A stretch of 64,000 bases of DNA from Juglans regia (taxonomy: Eukaryota; Streptophyta; Magnoliopsida; Fagales; Juglandaceae). The stretch lies in the NCBI RefSeq assembly GCF_001411555.2, contig NC_049903.1, forward strand, positions 12,939,234 to 13,003,233. Direction: 5' to 3'. This document shows, piece after piece, positions 1-11,900 of the stretch; positions within the stretch are counted from its first letter, which is position 1, and each line of letters begins with the position of its first letter. Both the position numbers and the translations under genes were made by a program. The notes beneath the pieces were generated by a model. The model was not told where the DNA came from. It saw only the letters and a program-made list of their open reading frames with translations, and made no database searches.

Positions 1-1062
1 GTGCTTATCACTTAGCAGGAAGTATGATAGCAGAACAAAAGGGGCAATCTTCGATGAGGGTGGATAAGGGTGAAGTCTGGACTGATATTTGGAAGTTAAT
101 GGTTCCAAAGGCATCATGCATGCATATGTGGAGAGCTTGTCATGAGTCCTTACCCACGAATCAGAATCTGTTTAAAAGGAGAATAAGTGAGAATGCTTTG
201 TGCCCAATCTGTCTAATTGAACCTGAAACAGTGACTCATGCTCTTTGGTCATGCAATTCTGCTCAAGATGTGTGGGGAGCTAGTCTAATAAAACTGCAGA
301 AATTCAAAGTAGTGGAAATTCCTTTCAAGGGCTTGGTTAAGGAATTATTTTCTGTTTTGAATGAATATGATATGGCATTTTTTGCAGAAACTTGTCATCT
401 GATATGGAAAAGAAGAAACAGTGTTGTGTTTGAAGGTAAATTTTTAGATCCAAACATACTTGTTCAAACAGCCTTGATAAGTGTCAGAGACTTCCATGAT
501 GCCAACTAGAAGCAAGAAGTGGAAGGGACTACATCTGCTCAAGTTGCTCAGTGGTCTGCACCTCCTCCACAGATGTTTAAGGCCAACTGGGACGCCTCAG
601 TGGATAGAGTCAATTGCAGAGTTGGGGTTGGGGTGATTATCAGAAATTGGATTGGACAGGTGGTTGCTACTCTCAGGTCTCGTAGAGCTCTTTTTCCTGA
701 TCCAGTGATGGCTGAAGCAGTGGGTGCACTTGCTGCAGTTACTCTGTGTCAACAGTTTCGCTTGTCTAGAATTATACTTGAAGGAGATGCCAAGATTGTA
801 GTTGATGAGATTAATAGTGACACTGGAAAGTGGACTTCTTTTGGAATGATTACTCAAGATATTAGAAACAAACTTGATTTGATGTTACCGTGGTCGGTTA
901 AGCATGTTCCTAGGAATCTCAATAATTTGGCTCATTTATTAGCTAAGGATGCACTTAAACTCTCTCAGGAGAGCATTGTAATGGAGGGAATTCCTCCTTG
1001 TATCCAAGCTGCCTTTATTCAAGATGAATAAGAAATGGTATTTTTTTTTTTTAAAAAAAAAT
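1..1062 (+). mobile_element. 3' end of an L1-type LINE retrotransposon
   Basis: The window opens inside the last part of a plant LINE ORF2. It encodes the zinc-binding segment that follows reverse transcriptase, then an RNase H domain, and ends in a T-run plus A-run tail at about 1040-1062. The 5' part lies outside the window. The 3' end resembles the LINE fragment at 54605-55036, so the two belong to related families. No target duplication can be assigned because the left end is missing. Confidence 0.8.
24..1031 (+). pseudogene. LINE ORF2 C-terminus: zf-RVT and RNase H (RVT_3)
   Basis: Two open stretches, 24-509 and 510-1031, are in the same frame and separated by a single TAG at 507-509. 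The first contains a zf-RVT domain (WRACHESLPTNQNLFKRR, then CPICLIEPETVTHALWSC), with Cys/His ligands around residues 60-80. The second is an RVT_3 RNase H with the expected acidic residues: D in ANWDAS, E in VMAEAVGA, D in EGDAKIVV, and the late AHLLAKDA segment. In the family this domain removes the RNA template during target-primed reverse transcription. The single stop suggests a fairly recent copy. A domesticated RNase H-like gene is possible, but the poly(A)-like end and the LINE zf-RVT domain favour a transposon remnant. Confidence 0.8.
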
Positions 1063-2521
1063 AGTTGAATTATAATATTATTTCTTATCATATAAGGTAT
1101 TGATCTATTAAATATTCCTCTCATTTTTAAGAGAAATAAATACTTTTTGAAACAAACCGGCCCATGAATGCATGTATAGATTTTTTATTTATGATTTATT
1201 TTTTCAAGAAAACTGAAGTAATTTTAACGTCCACACAAATCCGTGGGAATTAATTAAGGGTGGTCCTTGTCGACCGACCATGCACTGACTATGCACGCCG
1301 GAACAAGATTCAGCTAGGATTAGTCTAGACTCTAATCAACCACCGGCCTAGCTAGTAGCTAGTGCATACATGGCCTGTAATTTTTTAATTTTTTACATTT
1401 AGTTTTTAAAAAGAAAAATACTAATCTACGGAGAGAATTGAAAAAAATAATAATTAAAATGATATAATATTATTGCTTAAATATTTATATTATAATATAA
1501 ATTAAAAAATCTTCCTATTAATTAAAAAAATATATTCATCATTTTTACATACTATACATCACATTCATTTATAGTGGCCCACTATTTTTTATCAGGTTCC
1601 GGATCGGCCGGCCAGTTGATTGTAGTGGTGGAATACTTCATTACAATGAACTTTTTATGAGGTCCATGCAGCCAATGGCCGAATTAATAGAACTCGCAAC
1701 TAAAAAGTCTCATATTCGGTAAAATGTCTTTTTCTTGACATTATTTCGCTTTGGACTTCTGACTCAACATGTTGAGCTTACCCGCGGGTCTCTTTAATGG
1801 TATTAACGTTACGTCTGAAATATGGAACCAGCTCGGCTGGTTTGAATTGAGTTTAAATTTAAATCTAATCCAACATTTAAATATATATAAACTTTTAAAT
1901 TATTAAACATAACTCAATTTAATACATTTTTATATATAAGACTCACAATCTTTTTCAACTCAACGTCTCTTTACATATGAGATCTACAATTTTTTTTCAA
2001 ATTTCTATAATACATTTAAATTTATTTTAACATCTAAATACATCTCAACTCATATTAGGTGGATTCTACAAAATTTATTATGTCATCTCAACTCACTACT
2101 ATTTATAAAGTACTCAACACATCTTATCTCAGTTTAATATCCAAACGCAACCTAATTCAAGGATTGCACAAAAAGTCGTGTACCCAGCCCCACCTGATCA
2201 AAAATACCAGACCTGTTTCAATGCTTTTTAGGTTTCGAAACTTCCACGTGTTTTTCGTTTTTAATAGGTTGGGATTTTGTTATTACCTAATAACTGGACG
2301 TATAACCGAAGTTTTACCCCCTATATATATTAAGAAAAATACTTTAAACACAAAAGGATTATATAAAAGTAAATTTATAAACTGATGTGATTTGATGTAA
2401 TACGTCAGATTGTAAAGTTGTTTTTATTGTAAAGTAGATATAATGAATTCCATAAAACAAATCAGTTTGTAGGTTTCCTTTTATGTAATTTCTTTGTGTA
2501 TATAACAGTTCTCTAATCGAT

Positions 2522-2559
<38 letters not shown>

Positions 2560-2595
2560 CTCTCTTGCTCGCTCTTTTGTAGGGACCATGGAATA
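1063..2595. other. intergenic AT-rich DNA with MITE-like and microsatellite sequence
   Basis: No gene is visible. About 1850-2158 has repeated CTCAACTC and CATCTCAACTC motifs and ends in CCAAACGCAACCTAA at 2144-2158, which is identical to the right end of the MITE at 24361-24566; the left end is not clear. A (CT)n microsatellite lies at about 2525-2556, just before the LTR retrotransposon. Confidence 0.5.
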
Positions 2596-3050
2596 TGTAA
2601 TGGACCCAACCGACTACTTTGAGAGAGTCACTCTCCAAGAATATGAGAAGAAGAAGAGATAGGGAAATAGGAAGGAGAGAAGAATCGAGTGGCTGAATAT
2701 ATTTTTTCTGTTGGAGCTTTCCCTCCAAGCATCTTTATTTATACTAAGTATTCGTATGAAACGACAGTGTTTAACAACGTCCCTTACACTTTTAGTAAGT
2801 AAGAAACGACTGCTTACAATCAATAAGAATGAAAAGTGCTAAACGACAACGTTCTGTTAATCAAATCCAATAACTAATGCAATACAATACGACATCGTAC
2901 CAATTATTACACTTGAAATCTAACTAACAACTAACACATTCCTTTTCCGTCTCCAACACACATAAGCACCCTCATCCACGAACACCTTGCCCACTGCCAT
3001 CATCGCTACGCAGGCTACAACCTTTCCACTCCAGCACCTTGCCCATAACA
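2596..3050 (-). repeat. 3' LTR of the chromovirus
   Basis: A 455-bp copy beginning TGTAATGGACCC and ending CCTTGCCCATAACA on the plus strand. It is nearly identical to 7581-8034. Open frames inside it also occur in the other LTR and are not genes. Confidence 0.95.
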
Positions 3051-3064
3051 CACCCTCCCCTTTT
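3051..3064 (-). other. polypurine tract
   Basis: Read on the minus strand this is AAAAGGGGAGGGTG, immediately next to the 3' LTR. This is where plus-strand DNA synthesis is primed in LTR retrotransposons. Confidence 0.8.
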
Positions 3065-6000
3065 AAAGCACCTTGCCCACAAGGTGGGAAAATTGTTGCC
3101 GAAGCTTCCAATAAGATTCCCAGGTGGAGTCTTCCACCCCAGCACCTTCCCATTGGATGAGGACTTCTACCACAGCTCTGTTATCCCTCTTAACAATCCT
3201 GCGCTACAAAATTTTCTCAGGTTGAGGCCTTAACTCACCTTGCAAATCAACTGGAGGTAAGGAAGAGAAGGGTGTGAGCTGGTCTCCAATTTTTTTCTTC
3301 AACACAGAAACATGAAAAACAGGATGCAAGAGAGAATCTAAGGGCAAACATAAACGATATGCTACTTTGCCAATTCTGTGAGTAATCTGAAATGGCCCGA
3401 AATAACGAGATGAAAGCTTAAGATTCCTCCTAACTGCCACAGATTGCTGTCTATAAGGTTGAAGTTTAAGATAAACCCAATCCGCCACTAAGAATTCTCT
3501 GTCAATCCTGCGCTTGTCATAATAATACTTCATTCGATCTTGAGCAAGAGATAAATTGGACTTAAGTGTTGCCAAAATTTGCTCTCGAGTTTGCAACAAT
3601 TGGTCCACAGACTAATTTGCAGTTAAACCAGGAATGTAGGCTTGAAGCCTGATTGGAGGAGCCCCATAAACAGTTTCAAAGGGAGTCATCTTTGTGGAAG
3701 TATGAAAGGTGGAATTATACCACCACTCAGCTAAAGAAAGCCAATTTGCCCATAACCTTAGTTTATCACCAGAAAAAGACCTCAGAAAGTGTTCAAGGCA
3801 CTTGTTGACAGCTTCTATTTGGCCATCACTTTGAGGGTGATAGGTTGAAGAGTAAGAAAGATTAACCCTTGCAATCTAAAAAGTTCCTTCCAAAATGAAC
3901 TGGTAAATGTTGAACAACGATCAGAAACAATGCTTTTAGATAAACCATGCAGCTTAAAAACATTGTTGAAGAGTAGTAAAGCCACTTGAGCAGCTGTGAA
4001 TGGATGTTTCAAGGACATAAAATGAGCATATTTGGATAATCTGTCCACCACAACCATAATGACAGAATAGTCCTTAGAAATGGGCAAACCCTCAACAAAA
4101 TCCATTGAGAGGTCAGTCCATATTTGCTTAGGAATAGGTAAGGGCTGTAAGAACCCAGCTGGAAGGAGATTTTGGATCTTATTTCTTTGGCAAGTTTCAC
4201 ATTCACGAATAAATTGTTTGACATCATGCATGAGACCAGGCCAATAAAAATCCACTCTAGCTCTGTGCAAACATTTGTGAAGACCAGAATGACCAGCAGT
4301 AGGACTAGAGTGCAAGTAATTCAAAATCTGTTGCTTCAATGGAAGAGAGTCATGCACATAAATTCTGTCTTTTTTAAACAAAATGCCATGTCTTAGCTTG
4401 AATGAAGAATTAGAAGTAGGATCAAACTGCAATGCAGTAATGAGGTTGTGTACATTCTAATCTGCATCATAAGCTGCTTTCAACTCTGAGAGCCATGTTG
4501 GTGTAGGGAATGATAATGCTGCCAACTCTCCAAGCTCATCAACCTGATCCCTACGAGACAAGGCATTAGCCACCTTGTTCTCCACACCTTACTTATACTC
4601 AATAGTAAACTCATAACCAAGGAGCTTAGAAAGCCATCTTTGCTGAGCAACAGTGCCAATCTTTTGCTCAAGCAAATACTTAAGGCTATGGTGATTAGTT
4701 TTGATCACAAAAGCACTTCCTAAAAGATATGGCCTCCACTTCTTAACAGCTAACACTAAGGCTAGAAATTCTTTCTCATAAGTGGAAAGAGTTAAATTTT
4801 TCCCTTTCAAGGCTTGACTGAAAAAGGCTAAGGGCCTTTGGTCTTGCATAAAAAATGCTCCTACACCAGTGGCACAAGCATCACATTCAATGAAAAATGC
4901 TTTGGTGAAGTCAGGCAAAGCAAGAACAGGAGGGCTAGTGACAGCAAGTTTCAACTCATTGAAAGACTTAGTAGCCGAATATGACCACACAAAAGCATCC
5001 TTTTTTAGCAAAGAAGTCAAAGGGGCAACAATCTGACCATAGCCCTTAATAAATTTCCTATAGTAACCTGTCAAACCTAAAAAACCCCTTACTGACTTTA
5101 GGTTTTTAGGTATTGGCCAAGTAACCATAGAGTCCAACTTTTTTGGATCTGCCCTCACTCCTTCCTTTGAAATTAAATGGCCCAAATATTCAATTTCCTG
5201 ACATGCAAATTTACACTTAGACTGTTTAGCATAAAGTTGATGGTGCTATAAAGTTTGCAAAACAGTAGAGAGATGATCCAAATGAGATGACATGTCCTTG
5301 CTATAGACTAGTATGTCATCAAAGAAAACAATGATAAACTGTCTAAGGAATGGTCTGAAAACTTCATTCATGAGACCTTGAACTGTTGAAGGGGCATTAG
5401 TGAGACCAAAGGGCATTACAAGAAATTCATAATGCCTTTCATGAGTTCTGAATGCAGTCTTATGAATATCCTCATCCCTCATATGTATATGATGATAACC
5501 AGCCCTAAGATCCAATTTAGAAAAAATGGTAGAACCAGAAAGTTCATCCAAGAGCTCATCCACAACAGGAATGGGGTATTTGTCTTTAATAGTGGCTTCA
5601 TTTAATGCCCTATAATCGATGCACATTCTCCATGTACCATCAGACTTCCTGGCTAGCAAAACAGGAGAGGAGAAAGGTGACTGACTTGGCCTAATAACCC
5701 CAGAATTTAAGAGCTCCTTTACAATTTTTTCAATTTCTGTTTTCTGATAAAATGGATATATGTAAGGCCTAACACTGATAGCAGAAATTCCTGTTTTCAA
5801 AAGAATCTTATGGTCATGAGACCTATTGGGAGGCAATCCCGTAGGTTCATTAAAAACTTCCTTATACTGCTGCAAAAGGTGTTGCACTTGTTGATCCTGC
5901 AATGCTGAAAGTTCAATGGAGCTACAAGCTACAATCTGTTAAAAAATACCCTTATTTCCACAACCAAAAGTCTTAAAGAACTCATCATCATTAATAAGAT

Positions 6001-7567
6001 TTGACTGAGATACTGTCAAACCTTGTAAAGAAAGCTTCTAACCATCACACTGAAACTGCATACTCATATTGACAAAGTCCCAAAGAATAGGACTCAATGT
6101 AGATAACCATTGAATTCCAAGGACTGCATCGCATCCTCCCAGAGGAAGTGTAAAAAAATCAATTGTGAAAGGTATGCCCTGAATCAACAAAGGCACAACC
6201 ACACATTTTCCAGTAGTATCAATAAGTTGACCATTAGCCACTTTAACGCTAATAATCTGGCTAAGTTGCACATGTAATTTACATCGAGCAGCAGCCATAG
6301 TGTCCACAAAATTATGTGTGCTGCCAGTGTCAATTAAAACTACCAACTTCTTCTTGCCAATAGAAGCAATAAGTCTCATGGTCTTAGGTCCACCTGCCCC
6401 AACCATAGACTGTAATGAAATGGAAGCCATCTCAGCATCAGCTTCCACATGTTCAACAACCACCTCACCTATAACATCAGTATTTTCTTCACCACTTGAC
6501 TCACCAAACTCCATACCTTCTATGAAGAATAACTTTGGCCTTACACATTTATGGCCTGGTTGCCATTTATTATCACAGAAATAACAAAGACCTTTCTTAC
6601 GCCTTCCCACCATTTGAGACTCAGAGACCTTGTGATAAGGAAGCCTAGGCAAAGGTGAAACTCTCGGTGCTCCTAAAATTGAAGGAGTTTTTCCAGACTT
6701 TAACACATTCGGCTCTGGACTAAACTTACTCGAATCAGTAAGTGAATTTCTCTAAGGTTTCCTTATACTCATGACATATTGTTCTTGAATTTTGGCTAAG
6801 CCAAAAGCATCATTCAAGGAGGAAGGATTTAGCATCCTAACAAGTAATCTAATCTCATCACGTAGGCCGCTCAAAAAGCAACTCAATTTGTTTTTCTCAA
6901 ACAAGCCTTTAATACGATTGGAAAGAATCTCAAATTCAGCTTTGTAATCATTAACTGTACTAACCTACTTGAGTCGAGTAATTGACTCCATAGGATCATC
7001 GTAGGGAGTAGATCCAAAACGGATCTGAACCGCCTGGATGAAGTCCTCCCAAGAATGGAAGGTTCTTGCCTCACTAGCATCCTGAAACCAGATCAAAGCT
7101 TCATCATCCATGTGGAAAGAAGCAATGAAAATACGTTGGCCAGGAAAGACCTGGCGATATAGAAAATACTGATTTGCACGATAAATCCATGGTGATGGAT
7201 TACCCCCACGAAACCGAGGAAAATCTAGTTTAATTCCTCTTACAAAACCTCTATTCACTAATTCTCTGTGGTATAGTTCCCCTGTGTCATCTTCCACATT
7301 TTCATTTCTGTGCAGCGTTTGTTGATCGTGATCATCTCAACGTCTATTACCAAGATCCTCAAAACCTTGACAAGAGATCTTTAAAATTTGCTGTAAAACC
7401 TCCTGAAACTTTTTACCTTGTGTTTCCCTTTCTAATCGTGCTGTCTCTTGCTGCTTCAACAATAAACAAATTGCATCTTCAATTTGTTTTTGTTGTTGTT
7501 CCTGTTGCTGCCGCAAGTGATTCATTGAATCAACTATTTGAGCATACGAACGCATTCCTTCTACCAT
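3063..7567 (-). pseudogene. chromovirus gag-pol polyprotein, multiply broken
   Basis: The frame starts at an ATG at 7567, three bases inside the primer site, and follows the order of a Ty3/gypsy polyprotein. Gag runs through about 7297-6710, with a zinc knuckle near 6600 (CYFCDNKWQPGHKC). The protease shows VVLIDTGSTHNFVD near 6330. Reverse transcriptase at 5902-5246 carries the polymerase motif VFFDDILVY. RNase H follows at 5185-4589, then integrase at 4432-3815 with an HHCC zinc-binding segment and two catalytic Asp. A chromodomain lies at about 3203-3063. In-frame stops include 7337 (TGA), 6965, 6038, 5246 (TAG), 4589 (TAA) and 3204 (TAG). A frameshift near 3865 moves the last integrase acidic residue into another frame. 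Most stops could come from C-to-T or G-to-A changes of Gln, Trp or Arg codons. The element cannot make its proteins. Confidence 0.93.
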
Positions 7568-7569
7568 GG

Positions 7570-7578
7570 CTGATACCA
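7570..7578 (-). other. primer binding site for initiator tRNA-Met
   Basis: On the minus strand the bases just inside the 5' LTR read GTTGGTATCAGCC. TGGTATCAG matches the 3' end complement of plant initiator tRNA-Met used by many gypsy and copia elements. The match stops after nine bases. Confidence 0.85.
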
Positions 7579-7580
7579 AC

Positions 7581-8034
7581 TGTAATGGACCCAACCGACT
7601 ACTTTGAGAGAGTTACTCTCCAAGAATATGAGAAGAAGAAGAGATAGGGAAATAAGAAGGAGAGAAGAATCGAGTGGCTGAATATATTTTTTCTGTTGGA
7701 GCTTTCCCTCCAAGCATCTTTATTTATACTAAGTATTCGTATGAAACGACAGTGTTTAACAACGTCCCTTACACTTTTAGTAAGTGAGAAATGACTGCTT
7801 ACAATCAATAAGAACGAAAAGTGCAAAACGACAACGTTCTGTTAACCAAATCCAGTAACTAATGCAATACAATACGACATCGTACCAATTATTACCCTTG
7901 AAATATAACTAACAACTAACACATTCCTTTTCCGTCTCCAACACACATAAGCACCCTCATCCCCGAACACCTTGCCACTGCCATCATCGCTACGGAGGCT
8001 GCAACCTTTCCACTCCAGCACCTTGCCCATAACA
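7581..8034 (-). repeat. 5' LTR of the chromovirus
   Basis: A 454-bp copy of the LTR at 2596-3050, with TG...CA ends. It would carry the element's promoter. Confidence 0.95.
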
Positions 8035-8039
8035 TAATA

Positions 8040-8627
8040 TTTCTCTACATGGTTTGGTGGTCATTGATTGAAGCTAATTAAGAAGTGATGCAGCAATGCT
8101 CCCACGTACATCATTTTTGCATCGATCTTGGTTTTATCTGATTTTGTTGGTTGATTTTATGAGGTTCTAGGGTTAGGATTTGTATGGTTGTTTTTTGATT
8201 GGGAAATTTTTGGGTGAATATTGGTTTAGCATTTTTGTCTGCTGGTTGTTGAACTATTAGATGAGAGTGACAGCCTCTACAACGGAAACTTAGGTCTCTG
8301 TCTGCTTAGAAGAGTCTTCCTTTCTCTTCAGTTAAAGAGGGCAAAAATGTGTGGGAGAAAGAATTCTAAAAGAAGAGAAGATTTTTCAACCGAGCAGGTT
8401 GAGTTTGCTTCCGTTGTGTTTATTTAATTTTTTTTAGTATTGAGTTTATTTTCGTTGCATATTAGTAGAAATAATTGAAAGTTTTTTGGGAGCCAAAAAT
8501 ATTTCAGTTTCAGAACATTAGTTTGCTATCTGTTGTTGTGTTTTTGTGAAACTATAGATTTGTTTGCCATCTATTACATGTTAACATTATTGCATGCCCA
8601 ACAGGCCATGGGCTGACAATATTATAT
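8040..8627. other. intergenic DNA without recognised genes
   Basis: T-rich unique-looking sequence. No coding frame of note, no repeat structure and no RNA gene recognised. Confidence 0.5.
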
Positions 8628-8901
8628 CATTATAGTATAGATCTTTTGCGGCGACTACAAATCGCTACACAAAAAATCATTGCAAAAGACATAATATATC
8701 AATGAGTATGAAATATTATATCACTATAATATGTATGCATTTTGCGGCGACTAAGAATCGCCGCAAAATTCTATACATCGACGCAAAAGATCATTTGGGA
8801 CCTAAAAAAGCACCCTGCAACTTGGACGCAAAAAAGTGTCTCAAATGTTCGTTGCGACGCTTTTTCATGAGAGTTGCAAATAAAACATTTTTTTTGCAGT
8901 G
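8628..8901. mobile_element. short CACTA-type non-autonomous element (tandem 5' end)
   Basis: The likely unit runs from CACTATAATATG (8722) to a right end reading TTTTTGCAGTG (8901), the reverse complement of CACTGCAAAAA. It carries the subterminal motif GCGGCGACTAAGAATCGCCGC and several GACGC boxes. A diverged copy of the left end lies directly upstream at 8628 (CATTATAGTATAG, then GCGGCGACTACAAATCGC), giving a partial tandem. The motifs match those of the larger CACTA elements at 26915 and 56381. Ends are imperfect and no target duplication was found. Confidence 0.5.
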
Positions 8902-8964
8902 ATTTGGTTTTGCCTCAAAAATTCATGTTCGGCATAATCCATTACTACAGTTGAGGTTTGGCAT

Positions 8965-8978
8965 TTGCGGCGATTCTT
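8965..8978. repeat. left target site duplication of the 8979-14542 LINE
   Basis: TTGCGGCGATTCTT here and TTGCAGCGATTCTT at 14543-14556 match at 13 of 14 bases and flank the LINE. The target is itself CACTA-type subterminal sequence. Confidence 0.75.
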
Positions 8979-8999
8979 CTCTTTTTCTTTTGATAAACA

Positions 9000-11900
9000 T
9001 GCAGGAATTTCATTGATAAACTTCTCTATCACAGAGACATGATACATTGAGGAATTTCCTCTATGCTCACAATATAGTCATCCACATTTAAGGCATTCTT
9101 CCCTAGTGCATGTGCAACTATATTCCCTTCTCTTTTGATGTGGTTAATAGAACTCTCTTCATAGCATTGCATCTTGCCAACCTTTGGAAATTCCTGTGAT
9201 GGCAACCTTTTTGGAATCCCCCTCCAAGATAGTTTTCCTCTAGCCTAATTCAATACCAAAAATGGTTGCTTTAAGGGCTGGCATACGCTTCTACTATAAG
9301 AGGATCCGGAAATAAGTCTTGCCTCTTTCTCATGGTAGCCAAAATATTTGCTTCTTCATCTCTAACCACCACCCTTATTCCAATTTTACAGTGAGTTTTG
9401 TCTACCCCAACATCTCAATTAATCTTGTAGAACCCTGGTGGATGCCTTTCCCAGACTATAGCAACTGAGTTAGAAGGAATTTGGTTGATGGTTACCTTTG
9501 TTTCAGACAGATTGAGTTCCTGCAATAGTTTCTTAACAAGGAACATCACTGAGTTTGGAGATATTACATTTCCTTTAAAAACAAATTCATTTCTTCTCCA
9601 CCATATTTTCCATAATACCACTGCCAATTCAATCATCTCATCCTTATTCAGTTTTTTGAGCATTTCTTCCAGAATGTCCTTCATGCTGCTATGATTCCTT
9701 TGACTTTTTTGGATTTTGATTGAGCACTGTTCTAGAAGATCATTTGCTGTAGCACACTCCCATAGTATTTATTCATTTGTTTCTGGTAATTGTAGACACA
9801 TAGGACACATCGGATCATCCAGAATTTTCTTCTTGCTAAGGTTAGCCTTGGTAGGTAAAATGTTAATGCAAACTCTTCAAAGAAAATTCTTGGTAGTTGA
9901 AGGTATTGCTAGGTTCCAGATTCTGGTCCATGCTTCTTTATTAGGATTATTTTGTGAAGATTGACCTTTCTGAAAATCATCCCGTAAGTGATTGGCGCTT
10001 CTAACTGAGAAGATACCATTTGTTGTTCCTCTCTACACCGTCTGATCTGGGCTATTGTAATGGCTTATAGGAATTTGGCTTATAAATTCAGCCTCTTCGT
10101 TGGAGAATATGTCTTTAACCAAATTAAGCTTTCATTTCTTTGTGTCTTCGTTTATAAGATCCATCACTTTAGCTTCTGACCATAAGATTCTCATTTCAGA
10201 ATGAGGTTTGAAAGAAACAGGTCTTGGCAACCATTTATCTGACCAAATAGAAACTGATTTCCCATTGCCTATCATCCAAATGATCCCATTTTGAAGTAGT
10301 GGTCAAGCATGTAGCATGCTCCTCCAAATATAAGAAGGCCTGTTTCCCAGTTTGGCATTAAAAAAATTACAGTTTGGGAAATCTTACTCTGGATGCAAGA
10401 GTTTGGAAATTGTAAGACCCTCCACCCTTGCTTTGCTAACATGGCCAAGTTAAAATTTTCAAATTCTCTAAATCGCAGACCCCCTTTGCCCTTTGCTTTT
10501 CCCATTTGATTCCAATTTATCCAGTGCAATTTTCTGTCCAGCCTCTTATCTCCCCACCAGTACTCTCTCATCAACTTATTGCGTTCCATCAGTAATCCTT
10601 TAGGGAGTCTGAAAACCCTCATGCAGTAAGTTGGCATGGCCTATAGTACTAATTTGATGAGTATTTCCTTCCCTGCTTGTGAGAGAAATTTCATTTTCCA
10701 GTTACTAATTTTTTCCTTCACTCTATCCAGGATTCCATTGAATGTTTTAACCCTGGATCTACCTACCATTGCTGGCAGTCCAAAATAATTCTCAAAGGAT
10801 TTAGAGGTTTTAACCCCTAGAATGCTAGTAATGATATCTCTAGTGTATGGTCTTGTATTTTTACTGAAAAATATTGATGTATTTTCTTTGTTCAACCTCT
10901 GACCTGAAGCATTTTCATATAGCCCCAACAAGTATAACAACCTACTCCATTCAAGAGACGAAGCCTTGCAAAACACCAAACTATCATCTGCAAAAAAATA
11001 GATGATTTATGAGGATCTGTCCTTTAGCCAATGGCATTCCAGTAATCATAACTGAAGCTTCTGCATTATCAAGTAATCTACTAAGGGCCTCTACACATAA
11101 TATAAAAAGGTAGAGTGATAGTGGATCACCCTGCCTAATTCCTCTTGAAGGTGTAAAAGCTGGTTGAGGACTACCATTTATTAATAAGGAATAGGAAATA
11201 GTAATGACACATATAAGGATACAGATCAATCCATTTTCTTGCAAACCACATCCTCACCGAAACAGCCTCAATAAAGCTCCATTATAATCTTTCATAGGCT
11301 TTACTCATATCCATCTTCAAGGCCATATACCCCACTGAACCTCCTATCTTATAATGCATATAATGCAATGTTTCAAAAGCAACTAAAACATTGTCTAAAA
11401 TTAATCTTCCCTTTATAAAGGCACTTTGGGTAGGAGAAATTATGTTTGGTAAAATGGACTTTAATCTGTTTGCTAAGACCTTGGCTATGACTTTATAAAT
11501 GACATTGCATAAGCTTATGGGTCTAAACTCAAAAAGTTTTGTTTGGATTTTTGGTTTTGGGAATGAGGACTACGAATGTCTTATATTATTAGGCCAAGCA
11601 TTAGTATTTAGAGCTAAAAGAACTACATCACAGATATCTTGACCAACTATATGCCAAATGTTGTTGAAAAAAACCTACAGAGAAGCCATATGGGCCTGGA
11701 GAGCTGAGAGGGTTCATGGCATCTTGCACTTCAGAGTTGGTAAATTCCATGACCAATATCTTATTCATTTCCTCTGAGACTAATATTTGCATGGGATAAA
11801 GGAATTTTGACTATCCAAAAGGAGCTGAAGAAGTGAAAAAACTTTTATAAAAATCCTGGAAGATCTGATTAATGTTCTGTGTAGAGGTATGTGTCTGCCC

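Larger units (their letters stand above)
2596..8034 (-). mobile_element. Ty3/gypsy chromovirus LTR retrotransposon
   Basis: A 5439-bp element in minus orientation, bounded by two direct LTRs that start TG and end CA. It has a tRNA-iMet primer binding site beside the right (5') LTR, a purine-rich tract beside the left (3') LTR, and broken gag, protease, reverse transcriptase, RNase H, integrase and chromodomain between. The flanking 5-mers are GAATA (2591-2595) and TAATA (8035-8039), a target duplication with one mismatch. The two LTRs differ at about 13 substitutions and one indel by eye (about 97% identity), so the insertion is of moderate age. The terminal chromodomain places it among chromoviruses. 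Confidence 0.95.

Noticed and set aside
597..857. 86-residue open frame on the minus strand
   Set aside because: Shadow of the LINE RNase H coding sequence on the other strand.
2614..2823. Matching 69-75 residue open frames in both LTRs (also 7599-7826)
   Set aside because: The frame is identical only because the LTRs are duplicates; it is Ser/Phe-rich and matches no LTR-encoded protein I know.
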